DNA of 64,000 bases from contig LFMX01000002.1 in NCBI GenBank assembly GCA_001184405.1, positions 1 through 64,000 on the forward strand, given 5' to 3'. Under the pieces are notes generated by a model. The model saw only the letters and a list, made by a program, of their open reading frames with translations, searched no databases and was not told the origin of the DNA. How positions within the stretch are numbered: the first letter of the stretch is position 1; each line of letters opens with the position of its first letter. Source of the stretch: Candidatus Burkholderia humilis (GTDB lineage Bacteria > Pseudomonadota > Gammaproteobacteria > Burkholderiales > Burkholderiaceae). A program made the translations under genes and the position numbers. Positions 28,474-37,604 of this stretch are shown piece after piece.

Positions 28474-29874
28474 TTAAAACGGCAGCTTCGCATCCAGCTT
28501 CTCCGCCAGAATCACGCGGCGGAAATCTTCCTGAATGCGCCTCAGTGCGCCATCGTTGTCCGCTTCGAAACGCATCACGACAACCGGCGTCGTGTTCGAC
28601 GAACGCGCAAGACCGAAGCCATCCGGATATTCCACGCGCAAGCCGTCGATGGTCAGCACGTCGTCCGCGCCGGTGAACTTCGCGTTCTTTTGCAATTGCG
28701 CGATCAGCGCGAAGTTCTCGCCCTCTTCCATCTTCAATTGCAGTTCAGGCGTCGACAGCGAATCCGGCAGGTCGTTGAGCAGCTTGCTCGGATCGTCCAC
28801 GCGCGACAGGATTTCCAAGAGACGCGCACCCGTGTACAGACCGTCATCGAAACCGTACCAGCGATCCTTGAAGAACACGTGGCCGCTCATTTCGCCCGCG
28901 AGCGGCGCGCCGGTTTCCCGCAGCTTCGCCTTCACGAGCGAGTGGCCGGTCTTCCACATCACCGGTTCCCCGCCCTGCTCGCGCACCCACTTCGCGAGAT
29001 TACGCGTGCACTTCACGTCGTAAATGATCTGACCGCCCTTGTTGCGCGACAGCACTTCCTGCGCGAACAGCATCAACTGACGATCCGGGAAAATGACTTG
29101 CCCGTCTTTCGTGACGACGCCCAGACGATCGCCGTCGCCATCGAATGCGAAGCCGATTTCGGCATCCGTTTCCTTCAGTGCCTTGATGACGTCCTGAAGA
29201 TTTTCGACGTGCGCCGGATCCGGATGATGGTTCGGGAAGTTGCCGTCGATGTCCGTGAACAGCTCGACCAGCTCGCAGCCGAGCGCCTTGAACAGACGCG
29301 GTGCGAGGCCGCCCGCGACGCCGTTGCCCGCATCGACGACGATCTTCATCGCGTGCACCGGCTTCACGTCCGACACGATGCGGTCCAGATAAATCTGCGA
29401 CACATCGAACTCGGTGTAGCTGCCTTCGCCCGTCGCCAGATCGTTATTGACGATGCGCTGATACAAGCCCTGAATCTGCTCGCCGTAGATGGCCGCGCCG
29501 CGCAGCACCATCTTGAAGCCGTTGTAATCGGGCGGATTGTGGCTGCCGGTCACGACGATGCACGAATCCACGCGACGCTCGCCCGACGGCAAAGGCAGCT
29601 GCACGCTCGCCGCGAAGTAACCGACCGGCGTGGGCACCATGCCGACATCGATGACATCGACGCCTGCCGTGCGCAGGCCATCCGAAAGCGCGCCGACGAG
29701 TTCCGGACCGGAGAGACGGCCGTCGCGGGCGACCACGACCGAATCGCCGCCCTGCTTTTTGATCTCGCTGCCGAACGCCTGACCGATCTGCTTCGCGACA
29801 TCCTTGTCGACGGTCTTCCCGACGATACCGCGAATGTCGTAGGCCTTGAAAATGGATTGCGATACTTGGCTCAT
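28474..29874 (-). CDS. manB: phosphomannomutase/phosphoglucomutase
   Basis: Interconverts hexose 6- and 1-phosphates, supplying Man-1-P and Glc-1-P for LPS and exopolysaccharide nucleotide sugars. It is 466 residues of the alpha-D-phosphohexomutase family. The start is IFKAYDIRGIVGKTVD. The active-site phosphoserine loop is VVTGSHNPPDYNGFKM, the metal loop FAFDGDGDRLGVVT, the sugar loop MSGHVFFKDRWYGFDD, and the phosphate-binding end RSSNTTPVVVMRFEA. Complete and in a single frame. It has its own terminator. It lies next to the lipid A-core operon, as is usual in Burkholderia. Confidence 0.95.
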   Translation of the reverse strand: MSQVSQSIFKAYDIRGIVGKTVDKDVAKQIGQAFGSEIKKQGGDSVVVARDGRLSGPELVGALSDGLRTAGVDVIDVGMVPTPVGYFAASVQLPLPSGERRVDSCIVVTGSHNPPDYNGFKMVLRGAAIYGEQIQGLYQRIVNNDLATGEGSYTEFDVSQIYLDRIVSDVKPVHAMKIVVDAGNGVAGGLAPRLFKALGCELVELFTDIDGNFPNHHPDPAHVENLQDVIKALKETDAEIGFAFDGDGDRLGVVTKDGQVIFPDRQLMLFAQEVLSRNKGGQIIYDVKCTRNLAKWVREQGGEPVMWKTGHSLVKAKLRETGAPLAGEMSGHVFFKDRWYGFDDGLYTGARLLEILSRVDDPSKLLNDLPDSLSTPELQLKMEEGENFALIAQLQKNAKFTGADDVLTIDGLRVEYPDGFGLARSSNTTPVVVMRFEADNDGALRRIQEDFRRVILAEKLDAKLPF

Positions 29875-30280
29875 GAGATGGCTACCTCTTGTGTATTAAT
29901 TGATGTTTTCCCGGCAATGCAGCCATGAGGGCATGCAGGTCGTGGCGATGACGCGCGTGCGCATCCGGGCAATGGATGGCGCGCGAACGACTGATTCGAA
30001 TTCTGCCGCCAGCTTAATTTCAGCTTCGCGAACATCGCGCCGGAAGGGCTTGGGTTCGCACTTATAATCGCTGTCTTTCAGCGTTTTCGATGATGCGCCG
30101 GTCGGTACAAACGTGGTAAAAGCCCGCGCCCCATTCTAATCCAATGCCCAAACGCTCTTCGGCCTCGACGCGTCCTATCGGCGCGTCTCAGCGCGCCAGC
30201 ACACAAAACTTGACGGGAATGCCGGCAAATCACGCATCGGTAGCATGCGGCGCGCCTGAACCTTACAACGGGCAACTCGC
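29875..30280. other. 406-bp intergenic between manB and the O-antigen cluster
   Basis: No gene is recognised on either strand. It separates two divergently transcribed units, so it must hold both promoters, but I see no clear consensus boxes. Confidence 0.6.
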
Positions 30281-31543
30281 ATGAAAGTGTTGACGTGTTC
30301 GGACAATCCGGACGTCGCGCGCGCGCTCGCCAATATCGTCTGGCTCGGGCTGGAACGGCTCACGCAGATTGCGGTGGCCATCGTCATTTCGGGGTTGCTC
30401 GCGCGCTATCTCGATCCCGATGTCTTCGGCAAATGGCAATACGCGAACACGCTCTTGCTCGTGATCGCGCCGATCACATGGGTATGCGGCGCGGAAATTC
30501 TCGTGCCGACGATCGTGCATCGTGCGAAAGACGAAACGGGCGCGGTGCTCGGCAGCGCGTTCGTGCTGCGCATGGGCGTGTCGGTCGTTGCGCTCGTGCT
30601 GACGTGGATGTGGATCGGCTTAAGTTTTACCGATCCCACAGTTGGCGCGATGCTCGCCGGTCTCGCCGTCACGCTGCTCTTTCGCGAGCCGTTCATCGGC
30701 GTGATCAATGCGTGGCTGCAAAGCATGACGTACAACAAGCCGCAATTGCTCACCAGTATGGTCACGGCGATCTGCAAGGCTGCGCTCGTCTACGCGCTCG
30801 TGCGTATGTCGATGGGCGCGGCGAGTTTCGGCTGGCTGTGGGCACTGGAAGCGGCGGCGATCGGCGCGGTACTCGTGCTGTATTACATGCGCCGGCACGG
30901 CGGCAAACTCGGCTGGCACTTCGATCGCGCGCTGTTCAAACATTTCGCGAGCGCGGGCACGGTGTTCTGGCTCGGGCTGATCTGTATGTATCTGTTTCTG
31001 AAGCTCGACCGGCTGATGCTTGCGCATCGCGTATCGTTCGCGGAACTCGGGCTGTATTCCGCCGCGCAGCAACTGAACGAAAACTGGATTGCGCTGGTGT
31101 TGATGTTGTCGCAGACCATTGCGCCGACGTTCGTGTATCGCGTGCAGGAAACGGCGTTGCTCAAGCGCAATCTCGTGCGCCTGTTCGCAATGACCGCCGC
31201 ACTGATGATCGCCGGCGCCGCCGTGCTCGATGCGCTCGCGGGCTTTATCATCGCGCGCGTGTTCGGGCCGAATTACGCGCAGGCTGCGGAGATTTTCCGC
31301 TGGGCCGTGTGGCTGTCCGTGCCCGCGGGCGTCGAGGCGATCGGCAATCTCGTCGTGCTGAAGTATCAGGCGAAATACGTGTTGCTCGCGAAATGGCTGC
31401 TGGCGCTGGCCGTCGCGTTCGCCGTCAATCTGTTCGCGATTCCGCGCTTCTCCGGCTACGGCGCGCTGATCGGGCTGGCAGCGGGATATGCGGCAGCGGC
31501 ATCGGTGAATTTTTACTACATTCGTTTTCGGCTTCGCGCATGA
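30281..31543 (+). CDS. polysaccharide flippase (Wzx-like, MATE/MOP superfamily)
   Basis: A 420-residue membrane protein with about 12 hydrophobic segments. It begins with ANIVWLGLERLTQIAVAIVI, contains GLLARYLDPDVFGKWQYANT (the classic family start, with F-G near residue 50), and has a central LDRLMLAHRVSFAELGLYSA characteristic of Wzx/RfbX. It would flip undecaprenyl-linked O-repeat units across the inner membrane. It is the first gene of an apparent operon with two glycosyltransferases, galE and a WecA-like transferase; its stop overlaps the next start (ATGA). Intact. Confidence 0.9.
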   Translation: MKVLTCSDNPDVARALANIVWLGLERLTQIAVAIVISGLLARYLDPDVFGKWQYANTLLLVIAPITWVCGAEILVPTIVHRAKDETGAVLGSAFVLRMGVSVVALVLTWMWIGLSFTDPTVGAMLAGLAVTLLFREPFIGVINAWLQSMTYNKPQLLTSMVTAICKAALVYALVRMSMGAASFGWLWALEAAAIGAVLVLYYMRRHGGKLGWHFDRALFKHFASAGTVFWLGLICMYLFLKLDRLMLAHRVSFAELGLYSAAQQLNENWIALVLMLSQTIAPTFVYRVQETALLKRNLVRLFAMTAALMIAGAAVLDALAGFIIARVFGPNYAQAAEIFRWAVWLSVPAGVEAIGNLVVLKYQAKYVLLAKWLLALAVAFAVNLFAIPRFSGYGALIGLAAGYAAAASVNFYYIRFRLRA

Positions 31544-32328
31544 ACGTTCTTGATGATGTCGGTGTGCTCATGCCCGCGTTCAACGGCCAATCCGATGTGA
31601 ACCGCACGCTCGCCTCGTTTCGCGAAACATCGACCGTGCGTGTCGTGATCATCGATGACGGCAGCACGCCGCCGATCGTCGCGCCGGCGATCGACGGCAT
31701 GGACATCAAGATCGTGCGTATGCCGAAGAACGGCGGTATCGAACGCGCGCTGCAAGCGGGCCTCGATGCGCTCGCGCAACGCGGCTTTCGCTATGCCGCG
31801 CGCATCGATGCAGGCGATCTCGCCACGCCGGAACGCCTCGCGAAACAGCGCGCGTTTATGGAAGCGCATCCGAACGTGGCGGTGCTCGGCATGTGGACGC
31901 ATGTCGTATCGAAGAACGGCGCGCCGCTCTTCGACCTCACGCCGCCGACCGAACCCGCCGCGCTTCGCCGCATGATGCTCGCGCGCACGTGCTTCGCGCA
32001 TCCGTCGCTGATGCTGCGTGTCGATGCGGTGCACGAAGTGGGCAACTATCGCGCTGAGTATTGCGCGGCCGAAGATCTCGACTTGCTGCTGCGTCTCATG
32101 CAGCGATATGACGGCGCGAATCTGCCCGAATTCGGCCTCTATTACGAACTGAACGAAGGCGGCATCAGCTCGACGAAGCGGCGCACGCAGACGCTGTCCA
32201 CGCTTCGGCTGCAACGGCGTTATATGCGGGTGACGAATCCGCTCGATTGGGTCGGCATCGTCAAAAGTGTGGCGCATCTGATGCTGCCGTATGATACGCT
32301 GCGCTGGCTGAAGGCGCGTCTGCTCTGA
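31540..32328 (+). CDS. family 2 glycosyltransferase
   Basis: 262 residues. The GT-A fold signs are VGVLMPAFNGQSDVNRTLAS, VVIIDDGSTPP, a GGIERALQAGLDALA helix and RIDAGDLATPERLAKQ, where DAGD takes the place of DxD. Then AEDLDLLLRLMQRY, the catalytic ED region, follows. The ATG overlaps the flippase stop. It is probably an O-antigen or exopolysaccharide sugar transferase at the cytoplasmic face; the donor is unknown. Intact. Confidence 0.88.
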   Translation: MNVLDDVGVLMPAFNGQSDVNRTLASFRETSTVRVVIIDDGSTPPIVAPAIDGMDIKIVRMPKNGGIERALQAGLDALAQRGFRYAARIDAGDLATPERLAKQRAFMEAHPNVAVLGMWTHVVSKNGAPLFDLTPPTEPAALRRMMLARTCFAHPSLMLRVDAVHEVGNYRAEYCAAEDLDLLLRLMQRYDGANLPEFGLYYELNEGGISSTKRRTQTLSTLRLQRRYMRVTNPLDWVGIVKSVAHLMLPYDTLRWLKARLL

Positions 32329-32345
32329 CCAACAACGACTTTCGC

Positions 32346-33485
32346 ATGACACAAAAAGAGTCCACTCTGCGCATCGCGCTCGTGTGCAACATGGCGTGGG
32401 CCATTTACACGTACCGGCGCGGCCTGTTGCACATGCTGACCGAACACGGCGCGCAGGTGACGATCATCGCGCCGCGCGACCGCACGTTCGAGCCGCTGAT
32501 CGACATGGGATGCCGTTGCGTCGAGTTGCCGGTGGCATCGAAAAGTACGGACCCGCGCGACGATCTGAAAACGCTGATGGCGCTGTTTCGGGAATACCGC
32601 GCGACGCGTCCGCACCTTGTGTTCCATTACACGATCAAGCCGAACATCTACGGCTCGATCGCCGCGATGCTCGCGCGCACGCCGTCCATCGCGGTGACGA
32701 CGGGTCTGGGCTATACGTTCATTCAGAAGAGCCGCGCCGCGCAGATCGCCAAGCGGCTTTATCGTTTCGCGTTTCGTTTTCCGCGCGAAGTGTGGTTTCT
32801 CAACAAGGACGATCACCACGCGTTCACGCATGAAAAGCTGCTCGCGCATCCGGATCGCGCGCGAAGGTTGCATGGCGAAGGCGTCGATCTGGAAGATTTC
32901 CCCTTCACGCCGATGCCCAAACGCGAAGACTTCGTGTTCATTCTGATCGGGCGTTTGCTGTGGGACAAAGGCGTGGCCGAATATGTCGATGCCGCGCGCC
33001 GCGTGAAACAGCGCTTTCCGCACGCGCGTTTTCAATTGCTCGGGCCGATCGGTGTCGATAATCCGAGCGCGATCAGCCGCACGGACGTGGAAGGCTGGGA
33101 GCGCGAGAATATCGTCGAGTATCTGGGCGAAGCGAACGACGTGCGCCCGCTCGTGGCGGCGGCCGATTGCGTCGTGTTGCCGTCGTATCGGGAAGGCGTG
33201 CCGCGCACGCTGATGGAAGCGTCCGCGATGGGCCGCCCGATCGTCGCCACCGATGTTCCCGGCTGCCGCGAAGTGGTCACGCACGGCGTGAACGGCTTTC
33301 TGTGCGAAGTAAAAAACGCCGACAGTCTCGCGACGGAACTCGAACGCATGCTGTCGCTCACACGCGACGAACGCGCGGCCCTGGCGCAACGCGGCCGCGA
33401 GAAAGTGACCCGCGAATTCGACGAAAAAAAGGTCGTCGAACGATACAAGGGCACAATACACGCCATTACCGGCATTTCACTCTGA
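32346..33485 (+). CDS. family 4 glycosyltransferase (PglA-like)
   Basis: 379 residues, GT-B fold. The N-terminal domain has LRIALVCNMAWAIYTYRRGL and HYTIKPNIYGSIAAMLARTP, with TTGLGYTF in the loop seen in PglA/WbpT-type transferases. The donor domain has FVFILIGRLLWDKGVAEYVD and YREGVPRTLMEASAMGRPIV (the E-x7-E motif), then ATDVPGCREVV. It likely adds an N-acetylhexosamine or hexose to the lipid-linked repeat unit. Spaced 17 bp after the GT2 gene in the same operon. Intact. Confidence 0.9.
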   Translation: MTQKESTLRIALVCNMAWAIYTYRRGLLHMLTEHGAQVTIIAPRDRTFEPLIDMGCRCVELPVASKSTDPRDDLKTLMALFREYRATRPHLVFHYTIKPNIYGSIAAMLARTPSIAVTTGLGYTFIQKSRAAQIAKRLYRFAFRFPREVWFLNKDDHHAFTHEKLLAHPDRARRLHGEGVDLEDFPFTPMPKREDFVFILIGRLLWDKGVAEYVDAARRVKQRFPHARFQLLGPIGVDNPSAISRTDVEGWERENIVEYLGEANDVRPLVAAADCVVLPSYREGVPRTLMEASAMGRPIVATDVPGCREVVTHGVNGFLCEVKNADSLATELERMLSLTRDERAALAQRGREKVTREFDEKKVVERYKGTIHAITGISL

Positions 33486-33507
33486 TTACGGCATTTCTGG
33501 AAAGCAC

Positions 33508-34527
33508 ATGAAAAACGGTACGATTCTGGTCACGGGCGGCGCGGGTTTTATCGGCTCGCACACGTGCGTCGAGTTGCTCGACGCGGGCTACGGCGTCGTG
33601 GTGATCGACAATCTCGTCAATAGTCGCGCGGAGTCCGTCAAGCGCGTGGAGCGCATCAGCGGCAAAGAAGTCGCGTTCTATCAGGAAGACGCGCGCGACG
33701 AAGCCGCGCTGCACCGTATTTTCGATGCACACGACATCACCGGCGCCATCCACTTCGCCGCGCTCAAGGCGGTGGGCGAATCGGTCGCGAAGCCGATCGA
33801 GTACTACAGCAACAACATGGGCAGCCTACTCGCCGTGCTCAACGTGATGCGCGAGCGCAATGTGCGCAACTTCGTGTTCAGCTCGTCGGCAACGGTGTAC
33901 GGCGTGCCGCAAAGCGTGCCGATCGATGAATCGTTTCCGCTTTCGGCGACCAATCCGTACGGCCAGAGCAAGCTCATCGCGGAACAGATTCTGCGCGATC
34001 TCGAAGTGTCCGATCCGTCGTGGCGCATCGCCACGTTGCGTTATTTCAATCCGGTCGGCGCGCATGAAAGCGGTCTGATCGGCGAAGATCCGGCGGGCGT
34101 GCTGAACAATCTGATGCCTTACGTCGCGCAAGTGGCGGTCGGCAAGCTCGAACGTCTGCGCGTGTTCGGCAGCGATTACGCGACCCACGACGGCACCGGC
34201 GTGCGCGATTACATTCACGTCGTCGATCTGGCGCGCGGGCATATCGCCGCGATTGCCGCGTTGAAGTCGCTGGATCGCAGTTTTGTCGTCAATCTCGGCA
34301 CGGGTCAGGGTTATAGCGTGCTGGATGTGGTGAAGGCGTTCGAAAAGGCATCGGGCAAACCGGTGCCGTACGAACTCGTGCCGCGCCGCCCCGGCGATGT
34401 CGCCGCGTGCTATGCGGATCCGAAAGCGGCGGCGGAACTGATCGGCTGGCGCACGAAGCATGGCATCGAGCGTATGTGCGCCGATCATTGGCGCTGGCAG
34501 TCGCAGAATCCGAACGGGTTCGCCTGA
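33508..34527 (+). CDS. galE: UDP-glucose 4-epimerase
   Basis: 339 residues of the extended SDR class: VTGGAGFIGSHTCVELLDAG (NAD motif), HFAALKAVGESVAKPIEYY, SSSATVYG with the catalytic Ser/Thr, and YGQSK with the catalytic Tyr/Lys, then TLRYFNPVGAHESGLIGEDP. It makes UDP-galactose (or UDP-GalNAc) for the neighbouring transferases. It follows the GT4 gene by 22 bp in the same operon. Intact. Confidence 0.96.
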   Translation: MKNGTILVTGGAGFIGSHTCVELLDAGYGVVVIDNLVNSRAESVKRVERISGKEVAFYQEDARDEAALHRIFDAHDITGAIHFAALKAVGESVAKPIEYYSNNMGSLLAVLNVMRERNVRNFVFSSSATVYGVPQSVPIDESFPLSATNPYGQSKLIAEQILRDLEVSDPSWRIATLRYFNPVGAHESGLIGEDPAGVLNNLMPYVAQVAVGKLERLRVFGSDYATHDGTGVRDYIHVVDLARGHIAAIAALKSLDRSFVVNLGTGQGYSVLDVVKAFEKASGKPVPYELVPRRPGDVAACYADPKAAAELIGWRTKHGIERMCADHWRWQSQNPNGFA

Positions 34528-34561
34528 AGTCTCGACGCGGCTTAATTTCCGGTTTCATTTC

Positions 34562-35671
34562 ATGCTCAGTTTCGCGCTCGCTTTTCTGGTCTCGCTGCTC
34601 GTGACCTTGTTTATCGTGCGGTTCGCGCACCTGCACGAGGGCGTGCTCGGGGACACCGATCTCGCCGGCGTGCAGAAGTTTCACGCGCGGCCGGTGCCGC
34701 GCATCGGCGGGGTCGGCATCGTCTGCGGGCTGACGGCATCGGCCATTCAGTTGCGATGGTCGTATCCCACCGTGTCGGGCGACATTCTGGGCATCGTCGT
34801 GTGCGGTTTGCCGGCGTTCGGATCGGGATTGATCGAAGACCTGACCAAGCGCGTCGCACCGCTCGTGCGCCTGTTGTGCACAATGGCCGCCGCGGGCCTC
34901 GCGTACGCGGTGCTCGATATCGCGGTGACGCGCATCAGCGTGCCGCCGCTGGATTTTTTGCTGACCTACGCGGTCATTTCGTGCGCGGTCACGGTGCTCG
35001 CGGTGGCGGCGCTGGCGAACGCGGTGAATATCATCGATGGCTTCAACGGGCTGGCCTCGATGGTCTCGTTCATGATGTTCGCGTCGCTCGCGTACGTCGC
35101 GTTTCAGGTGCACGATCCGGTGGTGTTGTCGGCGTCGCTCATCATGATGGGCGCGGTGATGGGTTTTTTCATCTGGAACTTCCCCGCCGGGCTGATTTTT
35201 CTCGGCGATGGCGGCGCGTATTTCATCGGCTTCATGCTCGGCGAACTCGCGATCATGCTCGTGATGCGCAACCTCGATGTATCTGCGTGGTATCCGGTAC
35301 TGCTCTTCATGTATCCGATCTTCGAGACGTGTTTCTCGATCTATCGCAAGAAGTTTATTCGCGGCATGTCGCCGGGCATTCCGGACGGCGTGCATCTGCA
35401 TATGCTCGTGTATAAGCGGCTGATGCGCTGGGCCGTCGGCGCGAAGAACGCGCATGAACTGACGCGGCGCAACTCGCTGACATCGCCTTACTTGTGGCTG
35501 CTGTGTCTGATCGCCGTGATTCCCGCGACGCTGTTCTGGCGGCACACGCTGCATCTGTTCTGCTTCGTGGTGGTGTTCGCGGCGACGTATGTGTGGCTGT
35601 ATATCAGCATTGTGCGATTCAAGGCGCCGAGATGGCTGGTGTTTCGACGGCCTCATGCTGTGAAGAAGTGA
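34562..35671 (+). CDS. polyprenyl-phosphate sugar-1-phosphate transferase (WecA/WbpL-like)
   Basis: 369 residues with about ten hydrophobic helices of the MraY/WecA family. Signatures are LAGVQKFHARPVPRIGGVGI, ANAVNIIDGFNGLASMVSFM (Mg-binding aspartates), LIFLGDGGAYFIGFMLGELA and PGIPDGVHLHMLVYKRLMRW (the HxH loop). It starts lipid-linked repeat synthesis by moving a sugar-1-phosphate onto undecaprenyl phosphate. The ATG at 34562 is chosen because it begins the first helix (MLSFALAFLVSLLVTLFIVR). Last gene of the operon before a terminator. Intact. Confidence 0.92.
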   Translation: MLSFALAFLVSLLVTLFIVRFAHLHEGVLGDTDLAGVQKFHARPVPRIGGVGIVCGLTASAIQLRWSYPTVSGDILGIVVCGLPAFGSGLIEDLTKRVAPLVRLLCTMAAAGLAYAVLDIAVTRISVPPLDFLLTYAVISCAVTVLAVAALANAVNIIDGFNGLASMVSFMMFASLAYVAFQVHDPVVLSASLIMMGAVMGFFIWNFPAGLIFLGDGGAYFIGFMLGELAIMLVMRNLDVSAWYPVLLFMYPIFETCFSIYRKKFIRGMSPGIPDGVHLHMLVYKRLMRWAVGAKNAHELTRRNSLTSPYLWLLCLIAVIPATLFWRHTLHLFCFVVVFAATYVWLYISIVRFKAPRWLVFRRPHAVKK

Positions 35672-35676
35672 ACTTG

Positions 35677-35701
35677 CGCCGCCCTTCTCGGGCGGCGTTT
35701 T
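35677..35701 (+). terminator. terminator of the O-antigen operon
   Basis: CGCCGCCC (35677-35684) and GGGCGGCG (35690-35697) form an 8-bp stem with a TTCTC loop, followed by TTTTC. It lies just after the WecA-like stop and before the convergent hydrolase gene. Confidence 0.85.
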
Positions 35702-35713
35702 CGTTTGCGCGCT

Positions 35714-36415
35714 TTATTTCAGATGCTTCGCGAAGAAATCCGCCGTGCGGCCGTTGGCGAGTTGCGCAGCGGCGGCATCGAAATGCGCGCCCTGATTGCG
35801 CGCGAACGCGTGATGGCAACCGGGATACGTGAACGCCTCGATATTCGCGTGGCTCTGCACGGCAGCGAGGATGCGGCTGCGGGCGTCGGCATCGATATAT
35901 TCGTCGGCTTCCGCGAGATGGATCATGAGCGGCACTTTGATTTTCGGCAGTTCGCCCAAGTGCTGGTCCGTGCCGCCGCCATAGTACGAGACGGATGCAT
36001 CGACATCCGTGCGCGCGGCCGTCAGAAACGACAGCAGTCCGCCCAGACAAAAGCCGACCGAACCGATCTTGCCCTTCACTTGCGGCAACGTGCGCGCAAA
36101 GCCGATGGTCGCCGCAATGTCTTCCACGCCGAGGTTCACATCGAACGCGTTGTAGAGCTTGAACGCTTCTTGCCATTCGGCTTCGGTGCGGTCCGTGAGC
36201 TCGACGTTCGGCTGCAAGCGCCAGAACAAGTCGGGGCATAGCGCGACGTAGCCTTGGTTCGCGTAAGCATCGCAGGTTTCGCGCATGTCGCCGTTGATGC
36301 CGAAGATTTCCTGAATCACGACGACGGCGGGTGCGCCGGCGACGGTGTTGGAGGGATAGGCGACGTAGGCGTCGAAATCGCCGTCGGGGGTGGAGATGCT
36401 GAGGGTTACGGACAT
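35714..36415 (-). CDS. dienelactone hydrolase family protein
   Basis: 233 residues, alpha/beta-hydrolase fold. The start is MSVTLSISTPDGDFDAYVAY. The nucleophile motif is GFCLGG (Cys, as in DLH), the acid in HLAEADEYID, and the His in CHHAFARNQG. The oxyanion area is VVVIQEIFGINGDMRE. These enzymes hydrolyse dienelactone in chlorocatechol breakdown, but most paralogues have unknown substrates, and there are no catechol genes nearby. Intact; convergent with the O-antigen operon. Confidence 0.92.
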   Translation of the reverse strand: MSVTLSISTPDGDFDAYVAYPSNTVAGAPAVVVIQEIFGINGDMRETCDAYANQGYVALCPDLFWRLQPNVELTDRTEAEWQEAFKLYNAFDVNLGVEDIAATIGFARTLPQVKGKIGSVGFCLGGLLSFLTAARTDVDASVSYYGGGTDQHLGELPKIKVPLMIHLAEADEYIDADARSRILAAVQSHANIEAFTYPGCHHAFARNQGAHFDAAAAQLANGRTADFFAKHLK

Positions 36416-36475
36416 GGGGGCTCCGGGACGGAAGCGTTCAAAAGGTTCACATGTTCGCACGCAGCAACGTCCGCG

Positions 36476-36895
36476 TCAGCCAGCGGACTTGCCCGCGCCG
36501 ACGTACTGCTTCATCACATCGGCCAGCTCCTTGATGATCGCCTGCCAGATCGTCAGACGATCCTTGTCGTCGTCCTTGCTGACGCCTTCGCGGAACACGA
36601 AGCGAGCCATCGGAAGCAAGGATACGACGACCAGAGACGCGAGCACGACAACAGGCGTCAGAAACAGCACCGCGTGCGGCGGGTCGGTCTGAATCGAACC
36701 GCCGAAGACGCGAGCGCCGAATGCTCGAAGCCATAACGCGAACATCGCAAGCAGCAGAAAAACGAAACCGGCGATGCCGAAGAACGTGAAGTTTCTGAAG
36801 CGGCGGTATTGCTGGCGATCAGCGAGGTTTTCCCGTTCCTCGAGCGCATGATCGCTGACAGTACGCTTGGAAATGTTGGAGCGTGAATCAGACAT
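36476..36895 (-). CDS. small two-TM membrane protein, unknown function
   Basis: 139 residues. The first 35 are charged (MSDSRSNISKRTVSDHALEE), followed by two hydrophobic helices (FFGIAGFVFLLLAMFALWL near 40 and AVLFLTPVVVLASLVVVSLL near 75). A cytoplasmic, charged tail with SKDDDKDRLTIWQAIIKELA follows. No family is recognised. Its ATG lies inside the last 8 bases of the ImmA/IrrE-like gene, so the two are translationally coupled and probably work together. Intact. Confidence 0.8.
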   Translation of the reverse strand: MSDSRSNISKRTVSDHALEERENLADRQQYRRFRNFTFFGIAGFVFLLLAMFALWLRAFGARVFGGSIQTDPPHAVLFLTPVVVLASLVVVSLLPMARFVFREGVSKDDDKDRLTIWQAIIKELADVMKQYVGAGKSAG

Positions 36896-37403
36896 GTGTC
36901 GCGGCTGGACCGCTGCCGCCTCTTTTCGCTTGTATTTCATGGAAGCCACCCGAGTCGTCGAGACTGGTCTCCAACACTACTTCGGAGACGTCGAATATCT
37001 CCATCAGCCGCTGCGGGTCGACGATGTTGCGCCGCATGATCAAGTGCTCGACTGCACTCCCAGGAACGAGCAGAAAGGCGGCAAACTTGTTGGCCTCGAG
37101 TTCGACCAGCCGCCGCGGTATCTCGACGAACTGATCAGCGCTATCTTCGAAGGAATCGCCGTGACGAAGCGCATAGTGGCCCAACTCATGCGCGATAGTG
37201 AAGCGCTGGCAAAGCGCCGATTTCTTCGAGTTCACGTAAATATGCGGCCTTCCGTCAACATAATCGAAGCGGCCCAGTACCGAGCCCATATCGGAATCAT
37301 CCATGACTTCCACGCCTACGGCCCGTGCGATAGGCGTAGGGTCGATCGGTAAATGGCCATTCCAGTGATTGCGTATCAGTGATCGTGCAGTTGCTGCCAC
37401 CAT
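36888..37403 (-). CDS. ImmA/IrrE-family metallo-endopeptidase
   Basis: 171 residues of the COG2856/DUF955 family, related to phage ImmA and Deinococcus IrrE, which cleave HTH repressors. The zinc site is FTIAHELGHYALRHG (HExxH), with the third ligand likely Glu in VELEANKFAAFLLVP. The N-terminal part (PIDPTPIARAVGVEVMDDSD) is the family's usual lead helix. There is no adjacent XRE gene, its usual target; instead it overlaps a two-TM protein gene by 8 bases. Intact. Confidence 0.92.
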   Translation of the reverse strand: MVAATARSLIRNHWNGHLPIDPTPIARAVGVEVMDDSDMGSVLGRFDYVDGRPHIYVNSKKSALCQRFTIAHELGHYALRHGDSFEDSADQFVEIPRRLVELEANKFAAFLLVPGSAVEHLIMRRNIVDPQRLMEIFDVSEVVLETSLDDSGGFHEIQAKRGGSGPAATHV

Positions 37404-37544
37404 AAACTCTTGCCCTCCATCAATAAAATCTCACCCACACAGGATACTTCGCAATCCTGCACGTTAAATCGATGGAGTCTATCATCCGTGCATCGGTGAA
37501 TCTTTGCACCTCGTCCGAATGGCCAATCCGAATGTCGCCATGCC

Positions 37545-37580
37545 GATAAAACAAAACGCCGCCCAAACCTCAGGCGGCGC
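37545..37580 (-). terminator. terminator of the minus-strand glycosyltransferase gene
   Basis: CGCCGCC (37557-37563) pairs with GGCGGCG (37573-37579). On the minus strand the stem is followed by TTTTGTTTTA. It lies just downstream of the decayed glycosyltransferase ending at 37605. Confidence 0.8.
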
Positions 37581-37604
37581 TTCACACATCGAACACAAAA
37601 AACC

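Noticed and set aside
30295-32328. 677-codon open frame on the plus strand
   Set aside because: It is a frame-shifted reading of the flippase that enters the GT2 gene; the true proteins in the other frame have clear family motifs.
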